A stretch of DNA of 43,075 bases from Colwellia chukchiensis (GTDB taxonomy: Bacteria > Pseudomonadota > Gammaproteobacteria > Enterobacterales > Alteromonadaceae): positions 1 through 43,075 of the forward strand of contig NZ_NBOC01000024.1 in the NCBI RefSeq assembly GCF_002104455.1. The letters are read 5' to 3'. The notes under the pieces are model-generated. The model saw nothing but the letters and a program-made list of their open reading frames with translations, did not search any database and had not been told where the DNA came from. Made by a program: the position numbers and the translations under genes. Below, piece by piece: positions 17,505 to 25,386 of the stretch (position 1 is its first letter; every line of letters begins with the position of its first letter).

Positions 17505-17740
17505 GAGTTTATCTTGGCTGCAGTTAAAAACCTGAGTAAAAGTTAAGTGGTAATGACTTGGCAAAAGCTTGCGTTATTAGAGCAAAGCAGATAAAAATGT
17601 AGAGCGGTTACCGAGAAGTTATTGGCATAACGCAAGTTACGCTACTTTTAGGCGCTTTATCGCTAAGCACAGTATTGTTCATATGGTGTGACAAAAATAA
17701 TGGATTTTTTTGCGTATCTTTTTTGTGCAACAATGCAATG

Positions 17741-17754
17741 ATGATTTGCATCAA
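17741..17754. promoter_or_regulatory. FNR-like palindromic site
   Basis: ATGAT-TTGC-ATCAA matches nine of ten positions of the FNR consensus TTGAT-N4-ATCAA. It lies 23 bp before the start codon of the 53-residue membrane protein, which would fit a repressing position. A chance match cannot be excluded. Confidence 0.4.
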
Positions 17755-17777
17755 ACACTTAACTAGGGAAGATTATT

Positions 17778-17939
17778 ATGTTTACTCAGTTTTTTATCGT
17801 TATTATCGCACTTTTAAGCTTGGTCAGTGCTTTGCTCGTAGGCAGCTACTTTTGGGCATTTTGCGCTATGGTGATGCTTTTAGGTGGCATACACCTGATC
17901 TACAAATTAAAGACCGGCAAAGACATTGGCGATAAATAA
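17778..17939 (+). CDS. 53-residue membrane protein of unknown function
   Basis: A short reading frame that looks real. The ATG is preceded by AGGGA at 8 bp spacing. The translation is a clean small membrane protein with two hydrophobic segments (residues 5-23 and 25-42, from FFIVIIALLSLVSALLVG to MVMLLGGIHLIY) and a short basic/polar tail (KLKTGKDIGDK). It lies alone, 336 bp after the M48 protease gene and convergent with metT. No function can be given. A longer frame overlapping it from 17675 has no ribosome binding site and unlikely composition, and is rejected. Confidence 0.65.
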   Translation: MFTQFFIVIIALLSLVSALLVGSYFWAFCAMVMLLGGIHLIYKLKTGKDIGDK

Positions 17940-18062
17940 CCTAAGCTTGCCAGTAAAGCGCAAAATTTAGGCTAATGGCAAACGGTTGCAGGGATACAAG
18001 TGTCAGTCAATAACGAGCAATCTCAATTGCCAAACTGCGACTTAACCTGAAGTTTCGGCTTA

Positions 18063-19406
18063 TTATTTAGTGATCCGCCAAAAAGCAAAACAGGCGACCA
18101 CAAATAAAATCATTGGGTAGTAAGCATTTGCTACAACGGCTAACGGTGAAATTTTTAAGCTTGCACCTAACAACAATGCTTGTGCGCCATAAGGTAATAA
18201 ACCTTGGTTGATACAGGCATATATATCTAATAAGCTTGCCGAGTGGGCAGGGCTCAGTTTACCCTCTTGCGCTAAATTCTTTGCCGTTTCGCCTGCGACA
18301 ATAATTGAGACGGTATTGTTGGCGGTAAAAAAATTACAACAAAATGCCAGTGCGCCAATGCCAATGCCGGCCGCGCGTTTTTTATTGTTTGGACTCACCT
18401 TTTCGGTTAATCGCTCAATACGCTTAGTCAGCGCCGTTAAGCCACCTTGGCGTTTTACTAACTCACTTAAACCGCCAATAAACAGTGATAAAATAAAGAT
18501 ATCTTGCATACTGGCAAAACCTTGGTTGATATCACTGACCCAAGTTGCTACTTGATAACCATGGTTAATCATACCTATGGCAGCGGCTAAAATTATACCT
18601 ATCATTAAGACCATAAAAACATTCATCCCAGACAGGGCTAACGCTAAAATAACAATGTAGGGCAAGAAGCCAATAACATCTATGTCTTGGTTGACTTCAT
18701 GGTTAATGCTGACGCCATTGGCCGCAATCATGGCTAAGCAAATCAGTGCAGCCGGTATCGCGAACTTAAAGTTAACGCGAAACTTATCTTTCATGTGGGC
18801 ACCTTGGCTGCGGGTAGAGGCGATTGTGGTATCTGAGATAATCGATAAATTATCACCAAATATTGCCCCTGATATAATACAGCCAGCAACTAAGCTAGCA
18901 TCAATATTAGCCGACTCTATAAAACCAAGAGCGATAGGAGCAATGGCGGCAATGGTGCCCATTGACGTGCCCATAGCGGTAGCAAGAAAAGCCGCCACTA
19001 AAAATAAACCAAGCAATAAAAAATAATCAGGAAAAAGCGACAGCCCCAGTTGTACACTGGCATCAACGCTGCCAGTGGCTTTGGCAACCGCAGCAAATGC
19101 GCCCGCTAATAAATAAATTATACACATGGTAATAATATTTTGATGACCAGCGCCTTGTATAAACTGACTAATTTTGTCGTTAACACTGTCTCGTCCCATA
19201 TATATAGCGATCAATATTGCCGGAATAATCGCAATGCTGGCGGGCAATTGATAAAACGCAAAGTCAACCCCTTGTAACGTGAGCACTATGCCAGTACCGA
19301 GAAATAGCGCTAAAAAAACCGCAAAAGGTAATAAACTTTTTAAACTGGCGTGCGCTTGGCTTTGGCTGTTTGATGATTGGCGGGGTTGAATCGTATTAGT
19401 GCTCAT
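18063..19406 (-). CDS. metT: NhaC-superfamily transporter, probable methionine transporter MetT
   Basis: A 447-residue polytopic membrane protein (about 11 hydrophobic segments) of the NhaC Na+/H+ antiporter superfamily, with the typical AIFGDNLSIISDTTIASTRSQ region and a second inverted-repeat-like NTVSIIVAGETAKN segment. Sequence alone would leave the substrate open. A MetJ-type operator overlapping a near-perfect promoter lies about 100 bp upstream, and NhaC-superfamily MetT transporters under MetJ control are known in Vibrio and Shewanella. I therefore infer sodium-coupled methionine uptake. The start codon has only a weak ribosome binding site (AAAGAT). The gene is convergent with the 53-residue protein gene and stands apart from lhgO by 381 bp. 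Confidence 0.75.
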   Translation of the reverse strand: MSTNTIQPRQSSNSQSQAHASLKSLLPFAVFLALFLGTGIVLTLQGVDFAFYQLPASIAIIPAILIAIYMGRDSVNDKISQFIQGAGHQNIITMCIIYLLAGAFAAVAKATGSVDASVQLGLSLFPDYFLLLGLFLVAAFLATAMGTSMGTIAAIAPIALGFIESANIDASLVAGCIISGAIFGDNLSIISDTTIASTRSQGAHMKDKFRVNFKFAIPAALICLAMIAANGVSINHEVNQDIDVIGFLPYIVILALALSGMNVFMVLMIGIILAAAIGMINHGYQVATWVSDINQGFASMQDIFILSLFIGGLSELVKRQGGLTALTKRIERLTEKVSPNNKKRAAGIGIGALAFCCNFFTANNTVSIIVAGETAKNLAQEGKLSPAHSASLLDIYACINQGLLPYGAQALLLGASLKISPLAVVANAYYPMILFVVACFAFWRITK

Positions 19407-19482
19407 GAATAGGATCTTTATTATTAGTTATTATACTGGTTAAACAATAACTAATTTACATGGAAAGTCTATGGGGAAGGTG

Positions 19483-19510
19483 ATTATAATTTGCTTTAAT
19501 TAAATGTCAA
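19483..19510 (-). promoter_or_regulatory. Sigma-70 promoter of metT
   Basis: Read on the minus strand, a perfect -35 TTGACA (19505-19510) and a perfect -10 TATAAT (19483-19488) are separated by 16 bp. This leaves a leader of roughly 70 nt before the metT start codon. It is the best consensus promoter I found in the window, and its -35 box abuts the met-box operator. Confidence 0.8.
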
Positions 19511-19529
19511 TCTAGACGTCTAGAAGTTT
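19506..19529. promoter_or_regulatory. MetJ operator (tandem met boxes)
   Basis: The perfect met box AGACGTCT lies at 19514-19521. The next 8 bp (AGAAGTTT, 19522-19529) match the consensus at six of eight positions. The 8 bp on the other side (GTCAATCT, 19506-19513) match weakly and overlap the -35 box. MetJ binds two or more adjacent 8-bp boxes, so the arrangement fits repression by methionine/SAM. Confidence 0.75.
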
Positions 19530-19701
19530 TTTTGTGTGCCGTTATGACAGTCGCCGTTATTTAAAACCCGGCTTATTGCCTTTGTTTGCTGTGGCTAAAT
19601 TGGAACACATATTAGGTTGAGGACTTATCTAAGGGCTATACGGCGTTGATTGCTAGCCTAAAACCACAAGTTGCTAGCTTATTGTCAAAGCCAAGTTAGC
19701 C

Positions 19702-19724
19702 AAAGCAGCAGGTTCTGCTGCTTT
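19702..19724 (-). terminator. Possible terminator of the glaH-lhgO operon
   Basis: AAAGCAGCA and TGCTGCTTT pair over 9 bp around a 5-nt loop, 64 bp after the lhgO stop codon on the minus strand. The following T-tract is poor, so assignment is tentative. The remaining gap between here and the metT promoter shows nothing else I can name. Confidence 0.45.
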
Positions 19725-19787
19725 GTTTGTAATTGAATTTGATGTAAAAACTAATACGAGTATTAAATGAGCGATTAGCTTTTGCTC

Positions 19788-20984
19788 TTAGCTAAAGTGC
19801 TGATCGATTTTATCAATAAGGTAATTACCAATTGGAATCGCCGAAGTTGCGGCCGGTGAAGGGGCGTTGCAAACATTGATGGTGCGAGCGCTATTAGCAA
19901 ATAAAAAGTCATGCACTAGGCTACCGTCATTCATCACGGCTTGTGCTCTAATACCTGCTGGGTATGGTTTAAGGTCTTCGAGTGTTATTTCAGGACAATA
20001 TTTTTGCACTAACGCTAAATAGCCACTTTTAAACAGTGAGTTTTTTAATTCGCTCAGGCCTGAGCGTAAATTTTTTCTTAAAACACGCCAAAACCCTGGG
20101 AACATTACCATGTCTTTTATATCGGTAAAGCTGACATTGATTTTACCATAACCTTCACGCTTAAAACCTAACACAGCATTAGGGCCTACAGTGACACTAC
20201 CATCAATCATGCGCGTTAAATGTACGCCTAAAAACGGTAAGTCAGGATCTGGAATCGGGTAGATTAGGTGATTGACAATCGCGTTTTTATTGGCGGGTAA
20301 TTGATAGTACTCACCACGAAATGGCACAATTTGAAAGTCAATGTCGATATTGAGCATTTTCACCACGCGATCCGCCATTAACCCAGAGCAAGTGATTAAA
20401 TATTGGCTTGAGAATGAGCCATTGTTTGTCGTTACAGTGACATTATTTGGGCACTCTTTTAGCGCAGTAACTTGGGTATTGAGTCGATATTCGCCGCCTA
20501 ATGACCGATAAACTTCGGCCATTTTTGTGGTAATTAACTGGTAATCAACTATGCCTGTGGTTTTTACAAAAATAGCACCAAGTCCGCGAATATTAGGTTC
20601 ACGGATCTTTAGTTGCTGCTGATCTAATAGTTCCACATCTAAACCATTGTCCTGGCATCGTTTAAATAAAGCCTGCATGCGCTTAAGTTCAAGGTTATTG
20701 GTTGCCACCAGTAACTTTCCACACTGCTCAAAAGCGATACCATGTTGCTGACAGAAGTCAATGGTTGCTTGAACGCCTTCTCGACAAAACTTAGCTTTTA
20801 AGCTCCCTGGCTCATAGTAGACACCCGCATGAATAACGCCGCTATTATGACCGGTTTGATGAGCGGCAAATTGGTTTTCTTTTTCCAATAATAATATTTT
20901 TTTATCAGGGTAGCGTTGTTGTAATTGCCATGCGGTTGATACGCCAACAATGCCGCCACCGATGATAATGTAGTCATAGCACAT
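19788..20984 (-). CDS. lhgO: L-2-hydroxyglutarate oxidase/dehydrogenase
   Basis: A FAD enzyme that oxidises L-2-hydroxyglutarate to 2-oxoglutarate, passing electrons to the quinone pool in E. coli. 398 residues. The N-terminal FAD-binding motif is IIIGGGIVGVSTA (G9-G14), followed by HNSGVIHAGVYYEPGS, which is characteristic of the LhgO/YgaF branch of the DAO family. The C-terminal FAD-contact segment includes PYPAGIRAQAV and NAPSPAATSAIPIG. It starts 16 bp after glaH on the same strand, so the two are an operon completing glutarate to 2-oxoglutarate conversion. GGGAA precedes the start. Confidence 0.95.
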   Translation of the reverse strand: MCYDYIIIGGGIVGVSTAWQLQQRYPDKKILLLEKENQFAAHQTGHNSGVIHAGVYYEPGSLKAKFCREGVQATIDFCQQHGIAFEQCGKLLVATNNLELKRMQALFKRCQDNGLDVELLDQQQLKIREPNIRGLGAIFVKTTGIVDYQLITTKMAEVYRSLGGEYRLNTQVTALKECPNNVTVTTNNGSFSSQYLITCSGLMADRVVKMLNIDIDFQIVPFRGEYYQLPANKNAIVNHLIYPIPDPDLPFLGVHLTRMIDGSVTVGPNAVLGFKREGYGKINVSFTDIKDMVMFPGFWRVLRKNLRSGLSELKNSLFKSGYLALVQKYCPEITLEDLKPYPAGIRAQAVMNDGSLVHDFLFANSARTINVCNAPSPAATSAIPIGNYLIDKIDQHFS

Positions 20985-21000
20985 AAAGTATTCCCAAGTG

Positions 21001-21969
21001 TTACTGTGTTAATTTTGCGTTTTCATAATAAGCACCACGTTGGCGCAATAATTCGCGATATAGACCTTTATCAGCAACAAACTTATCGCGGCCATGTAGC
21101 CACGCATGGTTATTGATCACCAACATACTCCCCACTGGCACCCGAACATTAAAGGTATTTTGCTCTGACTCAAGCGATGAACCCATTTCATATAAATACC
21201 GGCCTTGTTCCATATTGAGCGGCTCGGCAAATTGGTCAATAAAGAGCATTTTAGGTCGGCCGTTTTCATCTGTTTCAAAAAATACCGGATGCTGAATTTT
21301 GTAGGGAATATTTTTACTTGCAGGTGATGTCCATTGTATATCTTCTTTACCCAACGGGTGGTGGTAAAACTTTTCTAAATCTTGCCAGTCATCAACATGC
21401 AATAATAACGAGTCACCACCTGTCATATTTTTCTCGGCGATTTTTTGCATTAATACCCAGTCAGTGCGCTCTTTTACATAGGTGCCGTCATTATGCAATT
21501 CCATGCGGCGATGTGCTTGGCGCAAATAGCTATCACTGTTATCTTCATTTTTAACGCTAAAGCGCGCATAAAATTTGCCGTACATGGCGTCTAGGTTTGG
21601 AACACCTATCAGGTGCGAGACGGCAGTGGAGAGTAAAATATTGAACTCAAGTGGTTGATATTCAATGGTTACTGGTTCGCATTGCAACATAAAGCCACCG
21701 GTTGCTCGGTTTTTAATGGTAGCAAGGAGTAGCGGGCCTAATGTGTCTTGGGTCAATTTATTGAGTATATCCGCGACATGAAAGCGTAAAAACGGTTTAT
21801 ACTCTATGGCTTGTACACCAAAAGGCAATGCTTGTTCGATAAAGCCTTTTACCGTTTCTGAGCTTAATTTTACGACTTGTAAGCGTGGATTGGCGGCAAA
21901 TGGCGTAACTGAGAAACCATGTGAGTTTAATTTAATTTCATTTTCAATTTGCTTTACGTTTGTATTCAT
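21001..21969 (-). CDS. glaH: Glutarate 2-hydroxylase (CsiD/GlaH)
   Basis: A non-haem Fe(II)/2-oxoglutarate-dependent dioxygenase converting glutarate, a lysine degradation product, to L-2-hydroxyglutarate plus succinate. 322 residues from the ATG chosen. The iron ligands are H159 and D161 (ELHNDGTYV) and H292 (NNHAWLHGR), close to the E. coli H160/D162/H292. The 2-oxoglutarate-binding arginine is in the YRELLRQRG region. A GTG four codons upstream is possible, but GAGAAAG is better spaced for the ATG. It forms an operon with lhgO and diverges from a LysR regulator. The E. coli gabDTP and csiR genes are absent here. Confidence 0.94.
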   Translation of the reverse strand: MNTNVKQIENEIKLNSHGFSVTPFAANPRLQVVKLSSETVKGFIEQALPFGVQAIEYKPFLRFHVADILNKLTQDTLGPLLLATIKNRATGGFMLQCEPVTIEYQPLEFNILLSTAVSHLIGVPNLDAMYGKFYARFSVKNEDNSDSYLRQAHRRMELHNDGTYVKERTDWVLMQKIAEKNMTGGDSLLLHVDDWQDLEKFYHHPLGKEDIQWTSPASKNIPYKIQHPVFFETDENGRPKMLFIDQFAEPLNMEQGRYLYEMGSSLESEQNTFNVRVPVGSMLVINNHAWLHGRDKFVADKGLYRELLRQRGAYYENAKLTQ

Positions 21970-22129
21970 CGTCTTTCTCACTCAATGGGTATTTTTAAAG
22001 CGTTTTAGTTACCGACTATGTGGCTTATTTCTGCGCTGCCATAATCTACTTGATACTCTAGCTTTCATTTTGCGATAAATATAATATATAGTTTTTATAG
22101 TTTTTATATAATTTACATATGGTGTAAGG
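21970..22129. promoter_or_regulatory. Divergent promoter region of glaH and its LysR regulator
   Basis: 160 bp between the divergent start codons. The half next to the LysR gene is very AT-rich and contains a directly repeated TATAGTTTTTA unit (about 22087-22107). This is where the LysR protein would be expected to bind, but I could not single out one T-N11-A operator. Confidence 0.4.
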
Positions 22130-23002
22130 GTGAACTTAAAACGATTAGAATATTTTTCGCAGTTAGCGATGCTTGGGAGTTTTACCCGCGCCGCTGAGAA
22201 AATTGGTATTGCGCAGCCAGCATTAACTATTGCGATGCAAAAATTAGAGCAGGAAGTGGGGTTAAAGTTAATTAATCGTGCGGAAAAAAATGCCTTGCTT
22301 ACCGCGGAAGGCAAGGTGCTGTTTACATTAGCAAAACAGTTATTAAACCAAGCAAAGCAAGTTGAGTTGGAACTGAAAGAGTTAAAAGACTTAGCACGAG
22401 GGAGTATTCGCTTTGGCGTTTCTGCCATGATGGGGTCGTATTACTTTCCTAAGGTATTAAGTGAGTTTAAGCAAAAATACCCGCATATCAAAATCCAAGT
22501 CATTGACCAAGGTACCGCGGCGCTTGAGCAAATGTTGCTTAACGGAGAGTTAGATTTGGCGTTAATTCGCGGTGATTTAGAAAACCCACAGCTGCGATAC
22601 ACTGAGTTGATCAATGAAGAAGTGGTGGCTGGTATGGCAAATTCACACCCGTTTGCCAAGCAAAACTCCTTATCGTTGGCTGAGTTTTGTCAGCAACCTT
22701 TGATACTGTTTCATCAAGGCTACTATTTACGAGAAGTGGTGAGTCACTATGCGAAAAAGCACCAGTTAAGCTTAGATATTCGTATGGAGACTAACCTGAC
22801 TGAGTTGCAAAAATCGTTGTTGAAAAATCAGCTTGGCATTACCACTTGTTTGTCACGCATTTTAGCATCAGAGCCTGAGCTTACCGCGGTATCGTTTCAA
22901 CCTAAAATTGCTTTTAAACTGAGCTTAGCGTGGAAGAAAAGCCATTATGTTTCTCAAGCGAGTAAAGCTTTTATGCGTTATTTAACCGAGTCACTGCGTT
23001 AA
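22130..23002 (+). CDS. LysR family regulator, probable regulator of glaH-lhgO
   Basis: 290 residues. The N-terminal winged helix-turn-helix (about 1-60: LEYFSQLAMLGSFTRAAEKI, QPALTIAMQKLEQEVG) is followed by a periplasmic-binding-protein-like effector domain from about residue 90 (GSIRFGVSAMM, GELDLALIRGDL). The only available start in frame is GTG at 22130, with AAGG directly before it, so initiation may be inefficient. It is divergent from glaH-lhgO, the usual layout for a LysR regulator and its target, so control by glutarate or L-2-hydroxyglutarate is inferred. The following panE-family gene is 78 bp downstream on the same strand. Confidence 0.88.
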   Translation: MNLKRLEYFSQLAMLGSFTRAAEKIGIAQPALTIAMQKLEQEVGLKLINRAEKNALLTAEGKVLFTLAKQLLNQAKQVELELKELKDLARGSIRFGVSAMMGSYYFPKVLSEFKQKYPHIKIQVIDQGTAALEQMLLNGELDLALIRGDLENPQLRYTELINEEVVAGMANSHPFAKQNSLSLAEFCQQPLILFHQGYYLREVVSHYAKKHQLSLDIRMETNLTELQKSLLKNQLGITTCLSRILASEPELTAVSFQPKIAFKLSLAWKKSHYVSQASKAFMRYLTESLR

Positions 23003-23080
23003 ATTAAAGCATAGCGGCTGAACATTGCTTTGATGTCGTGATAAACTTCAGCATTACTTTATGGTGGAAAAGGTTCAGAG

Positions 23081-24046
23081 ATGCATTTTGTTATTGTTGG
23101 TTGCGGCGCGGTTGGTGGCTATTTTGGTGGCAGGCTAGCCCAGCATGGTGAAAACGTCACATTTGTTGCGCGTGGCAAACAGTTGCAAATTATGCAGCGC
23201 TCTGGGTTAACGATAAAAAGTATCGAAGGTGACACCCAACTTGCTAAGGTGAATGTTATAGCGCCAGACAAGCTAAAACAAGCGTGCTTACCAATGGCTG
23301 CTGATGTGATTTTTTTATCTGTAAAATCTTATCAATTAGTGTCAGCACTGGCACAAATAAAGCCTTTAATCGCAAAACATACGCGTGTTATTCCATTATT
23401 AAATGGTGTAAATGCTGTTGATGTAATGCAGGTACAAGGTATTGACTTAGCCAATATCTATGGTGGTTTAGCAAAAATTATCGCCGAAAAAACTGCCGAT
23501 GGCACTATTCACCATACTGGCGCCAAGCCTCATATTACCCTAGGGGTTTGTAGCAAAGTGGCCACAACGGCTGACACAGAACAACTAAGTGCAATAGCCA
23601 AGCGCTTGCAGCTAGCCGGTATCAGCGTTGGTGTTACTCGCGATATGCAACTAGCCTTATGGCGAAAATATATTTTCGTGGCGGCTTGGGGGGCACTAGC
23701 GGCCGCCAAAAACTTAACCTTAGGTGAAATTCGCGCACAAAGTCATCTTAGTTTTTTATTAGAACGCATTGTTAATGAATATGCTGATATCGCCCGTGCT
23801 GTTGGGGTAAAGCTAAGTGAAAAAAATATTAAAGAAACTTTGAGTTTTCTTGCCCGACTACCCGATAGTAGTGAAACATCAATGCAGCGTGATTTAAAAG
23901 CAGCTAGCTTATCTGAATTCGATGTTTTGGTTGCCTACCCGTTAACTTTAGTGCAGCAACTTAACCTATCGGCACCGGTGTTAAAGCAATGTTATGAGCA
24001 AATTGCTACAAGCTATCCGCAGCTAAACATTGAGCAAAGCAGCTAA
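23081..24046 (+). CDS. 2-dehydropantoate 2-reductase family protein (PanE/ApbA)
   Basis: A 321-residue NADPH-dependent oxidoreductase fold. The N-terminal Rossmann motif GCGAVG (7-12) and FVARG suit NADP binding. The catalytic-lysine region is LWRKYIF (K196) with a following AWGALAAAKNLTLGEI. The family includes ketopantoate reductase of pantothenate synthesis, but also many paralogues acting on other 2-oxo acids. Position beside the glutarate operon regulator makes a role in 2-oxoacid metabolism possible, so I leave the symbol empty. AAAAGG lies 8 bp before the start. A 9-bp inverted repeat (24101-24109 with 24153-24161) follows in the 145-bp gap before fklB. Confidence 0.85.
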   Translation: MHFVIVGCGAVGGYFGGRLAQHGENVTFVARGKQLQIMQRSGLTIKSIEGDTQLAKVNVIAPDKLKQACLPMAADVIFLSVKSYQLVSALAQIKPLIAKHTRVIPLLNGVNAVDVMQVQGIDLANIYGGLAKIIAEKTADGTIHHTGAKPHITLGVCSKVATTADTEQLSAIAKRLQLAGISVGVTRDMQLALWRKYIFVAAWGALAAAKNLTLGEIRAQSHLSFLLERIVNEYADIARAVGVKLSEKNIKETLSFLARLPDSSETSMQRDLKAASLSEFDVLVAYPLTLVQQLNLSAPVLKQCYEQIATSYPQLNIEQSS

Positions 24047-24191
24047 GTTGTCAACCAGTGCCGAGAATGAGTCCTAAAAATAAAAAGTATAATAAATAAC
24101 AAAATTCGCCATGCTAGCACTACAGCGAAGGCTAACTTTATGGTATTCTACCGCGAATTTTTATCGTATAAATAAATGTGAAGATTAAATA

Positions 24192-24815
24192 ATGTCTGAA
24201 AATAAATTTGAAACAATCGAACAACGCGTAAGTTACGGTGTAGGTCGTCAATTAGGTGATCAGTTGCGCAATAACCCTTTTAAAGATTTTGACGTAACAG
24301 CTGTACAAGCGGGTTTAGCTGATGCTATTGCCAATACTGCTAGCCAAGTATCGGATGAAGCACTTAACGAAGCCTTTGCGATTGTATCGAAAAAATTACA
24401 AGAGCTAGAGCAAGCGCAAGCGAAAGAAAAATCAGCAGAAGGTGAAGCCTTCTTAGCAGAAAACGCCAAGCGTGAAGAAGTAACAGTGACTGAATCGGGT
24501 TTACAATACGAAGTATTAGCAACAGGTGACGGTGATAAGCCAACTGCTGCGAGTACCGTACGCACTCATTACCACGGTACCTTTATTAATGGCGATATCT
24601 TTGATAGCTCTGTTGATCGTGGTCAACCTGCAGAATTCCCAGTAGGTGGCGTTATTGCTGGTTGGACTGAAGCGCTACAGTTAATGACCGAAGGTTCTAA
24701 GTGGCGCTTATATGTACCTTACAACTTAGCGTACGGTGAGCGTGGTTCACAAGGTGCAATTCCTCCGTATGCAACTTTAGTTTTCGAAGTTGAGTTATTA
24801 GCGATTGTCAGCTAA
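24192..24815 (+). CDS. fklB: FKBP-type peptidyl-prolyl isomerase (FKBP22)
   Basis: Catalyses cis-trans isomerisation of prolyl bonds and helps folding, without a signal peptide, so cytoplasmic. 207 residues as in E. coli FklB. The N-terminal helical dimerisation domain (about 1-85, including YGVGRQLGDQL) joins through a long charged helix to the FKBP domain (about 105-207). Active-site segments are YHGTFINGDIFDSS, GGVIAGWTEALQLM, and AYGERG. A terminator follows 18 bp after the stop codon. Confidence 0.95.
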   Translation: MSENKFETIEQRVSYGVGRQLGDQLRNNPFKDFDVTAVQAGLADAIANTASQVSDEALNEAFAIVSKKLQELEQAQAKEKSAEGEAFLAENAKREEVTVTESGLQYEVLATGDGDKPTAASTVRTHYHGTFINGDIFDSSVDRGQPAEFPVGGVIAGWTEALQLMTEGSKWRLYVPYNLAYGERGSQGAIPPYATLVFEVELLAIVS

Positions 24816-24833
24816 TAGCGTTGTAATTTTAAG

Positions 24834-24857
24834 AGCCCTCGATTGAGGGCTTTTTTA
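24834..24857 (+). terminator. Intrinsic terminator after fklB
   Basis: AGCCCTC and GAGGGCT pair around GATT and are followed by TTTTTT. Confidence 0.9.
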
Positions 24858-24928
24858 TAAGCTTAATTTAGTTAGCGGGGTGTTTTCTGTGATGTTTATT
24901 GGAAAAATGTTGGAGTACTATTATCGCT

Positions 24929-25381
24929 ATGGATAAAGCCAAGATTGAGCAGTTCTTTCAAGCTTATCTGGTCGCGTTTGAGCAACGAGATATTGCCATG
25001 GCTCAGCGCTGTTATCACATGCCTGTTACTTTACATACCCCGGATAAAACCGTATTAATTAACAATAGCGAAGCATTTAAGCACGAGTTTACTGACATAT
25101 TTACCGTTTTAAAGCAGGCCGAAATTTCACACTTTTCGACCTTAAAGGCTAGCTTTAGTCAGCTGAGTAAGCACTTAGTGTTAGCCTGTGTTGATTGGCA
25201 GTTTATTGGCCCGAGCGATGAAGTTTTTACCGAATTTTCAGCCTTTTACAATTTAACCTTGTCTGACGGACAATGGAAAATATTTACCGTTGTCTCGCAA
25301 GAGCTAAGTCAATCGCAGGATTTAGCTATCGCTTTTAATATTGTCAATAACAGTTCAGATAAAATGACAAGTAGGAACTAA
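24929..25381 (+). CDS. NTF2/SnoaL-like protein of unknown function
   Basis: 150 residues without a signal peptide. The pattern ([20 protein letters not shown] at the N-terminus, a helix, then beta segments such as [10 protein letters not shown] and [18 protein letters not shown]) resembles the cone-shaped NTF2-like fold used by SnoaL-type and many ligand-binding proteins. No catalytic motif is identifiable. The start is uncertain: the chosen ATG has GGAG 13 bp upstream, while an in-frame TTG at 24899 would give 160 residues. The stop codon is 5 bp before dapB, so the two are very likely co-transcribed. Confidence 0.72.
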   Translation: MDKAKIEQFFQAYLVAFEQRDIAMAQRCYHMPVTLHTPDKTVLINNSEAFKHEFTDIFTVLKQAEISHFSTLKASFSQLSKHLVLACVDWQFIGPSDEVFTEFSAFYNLTLSDGQWKIFTVVSQELSQSQDLAIAFNIVNNSSDKMTSRN

Positions 25382-25386
25382 TAATC

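Noticed and set aside
17675-17935. An 86-codon frame overlapping the 53-residue protein
   Set aside because: No ribosome binding site and an implausible Cys/Tyr/Arg-rich translation; the alternative frame from 17778 has a good ribosome binding site and a clear membrane-protein pattern.
22087-22107. TATAGTTTTTA direct repeat as a defined LysR operator
   Set aside because: It is low-complexity AT sequence and lacks a clear T-N11-A dyad; kept only as part of the divergent promoter region.
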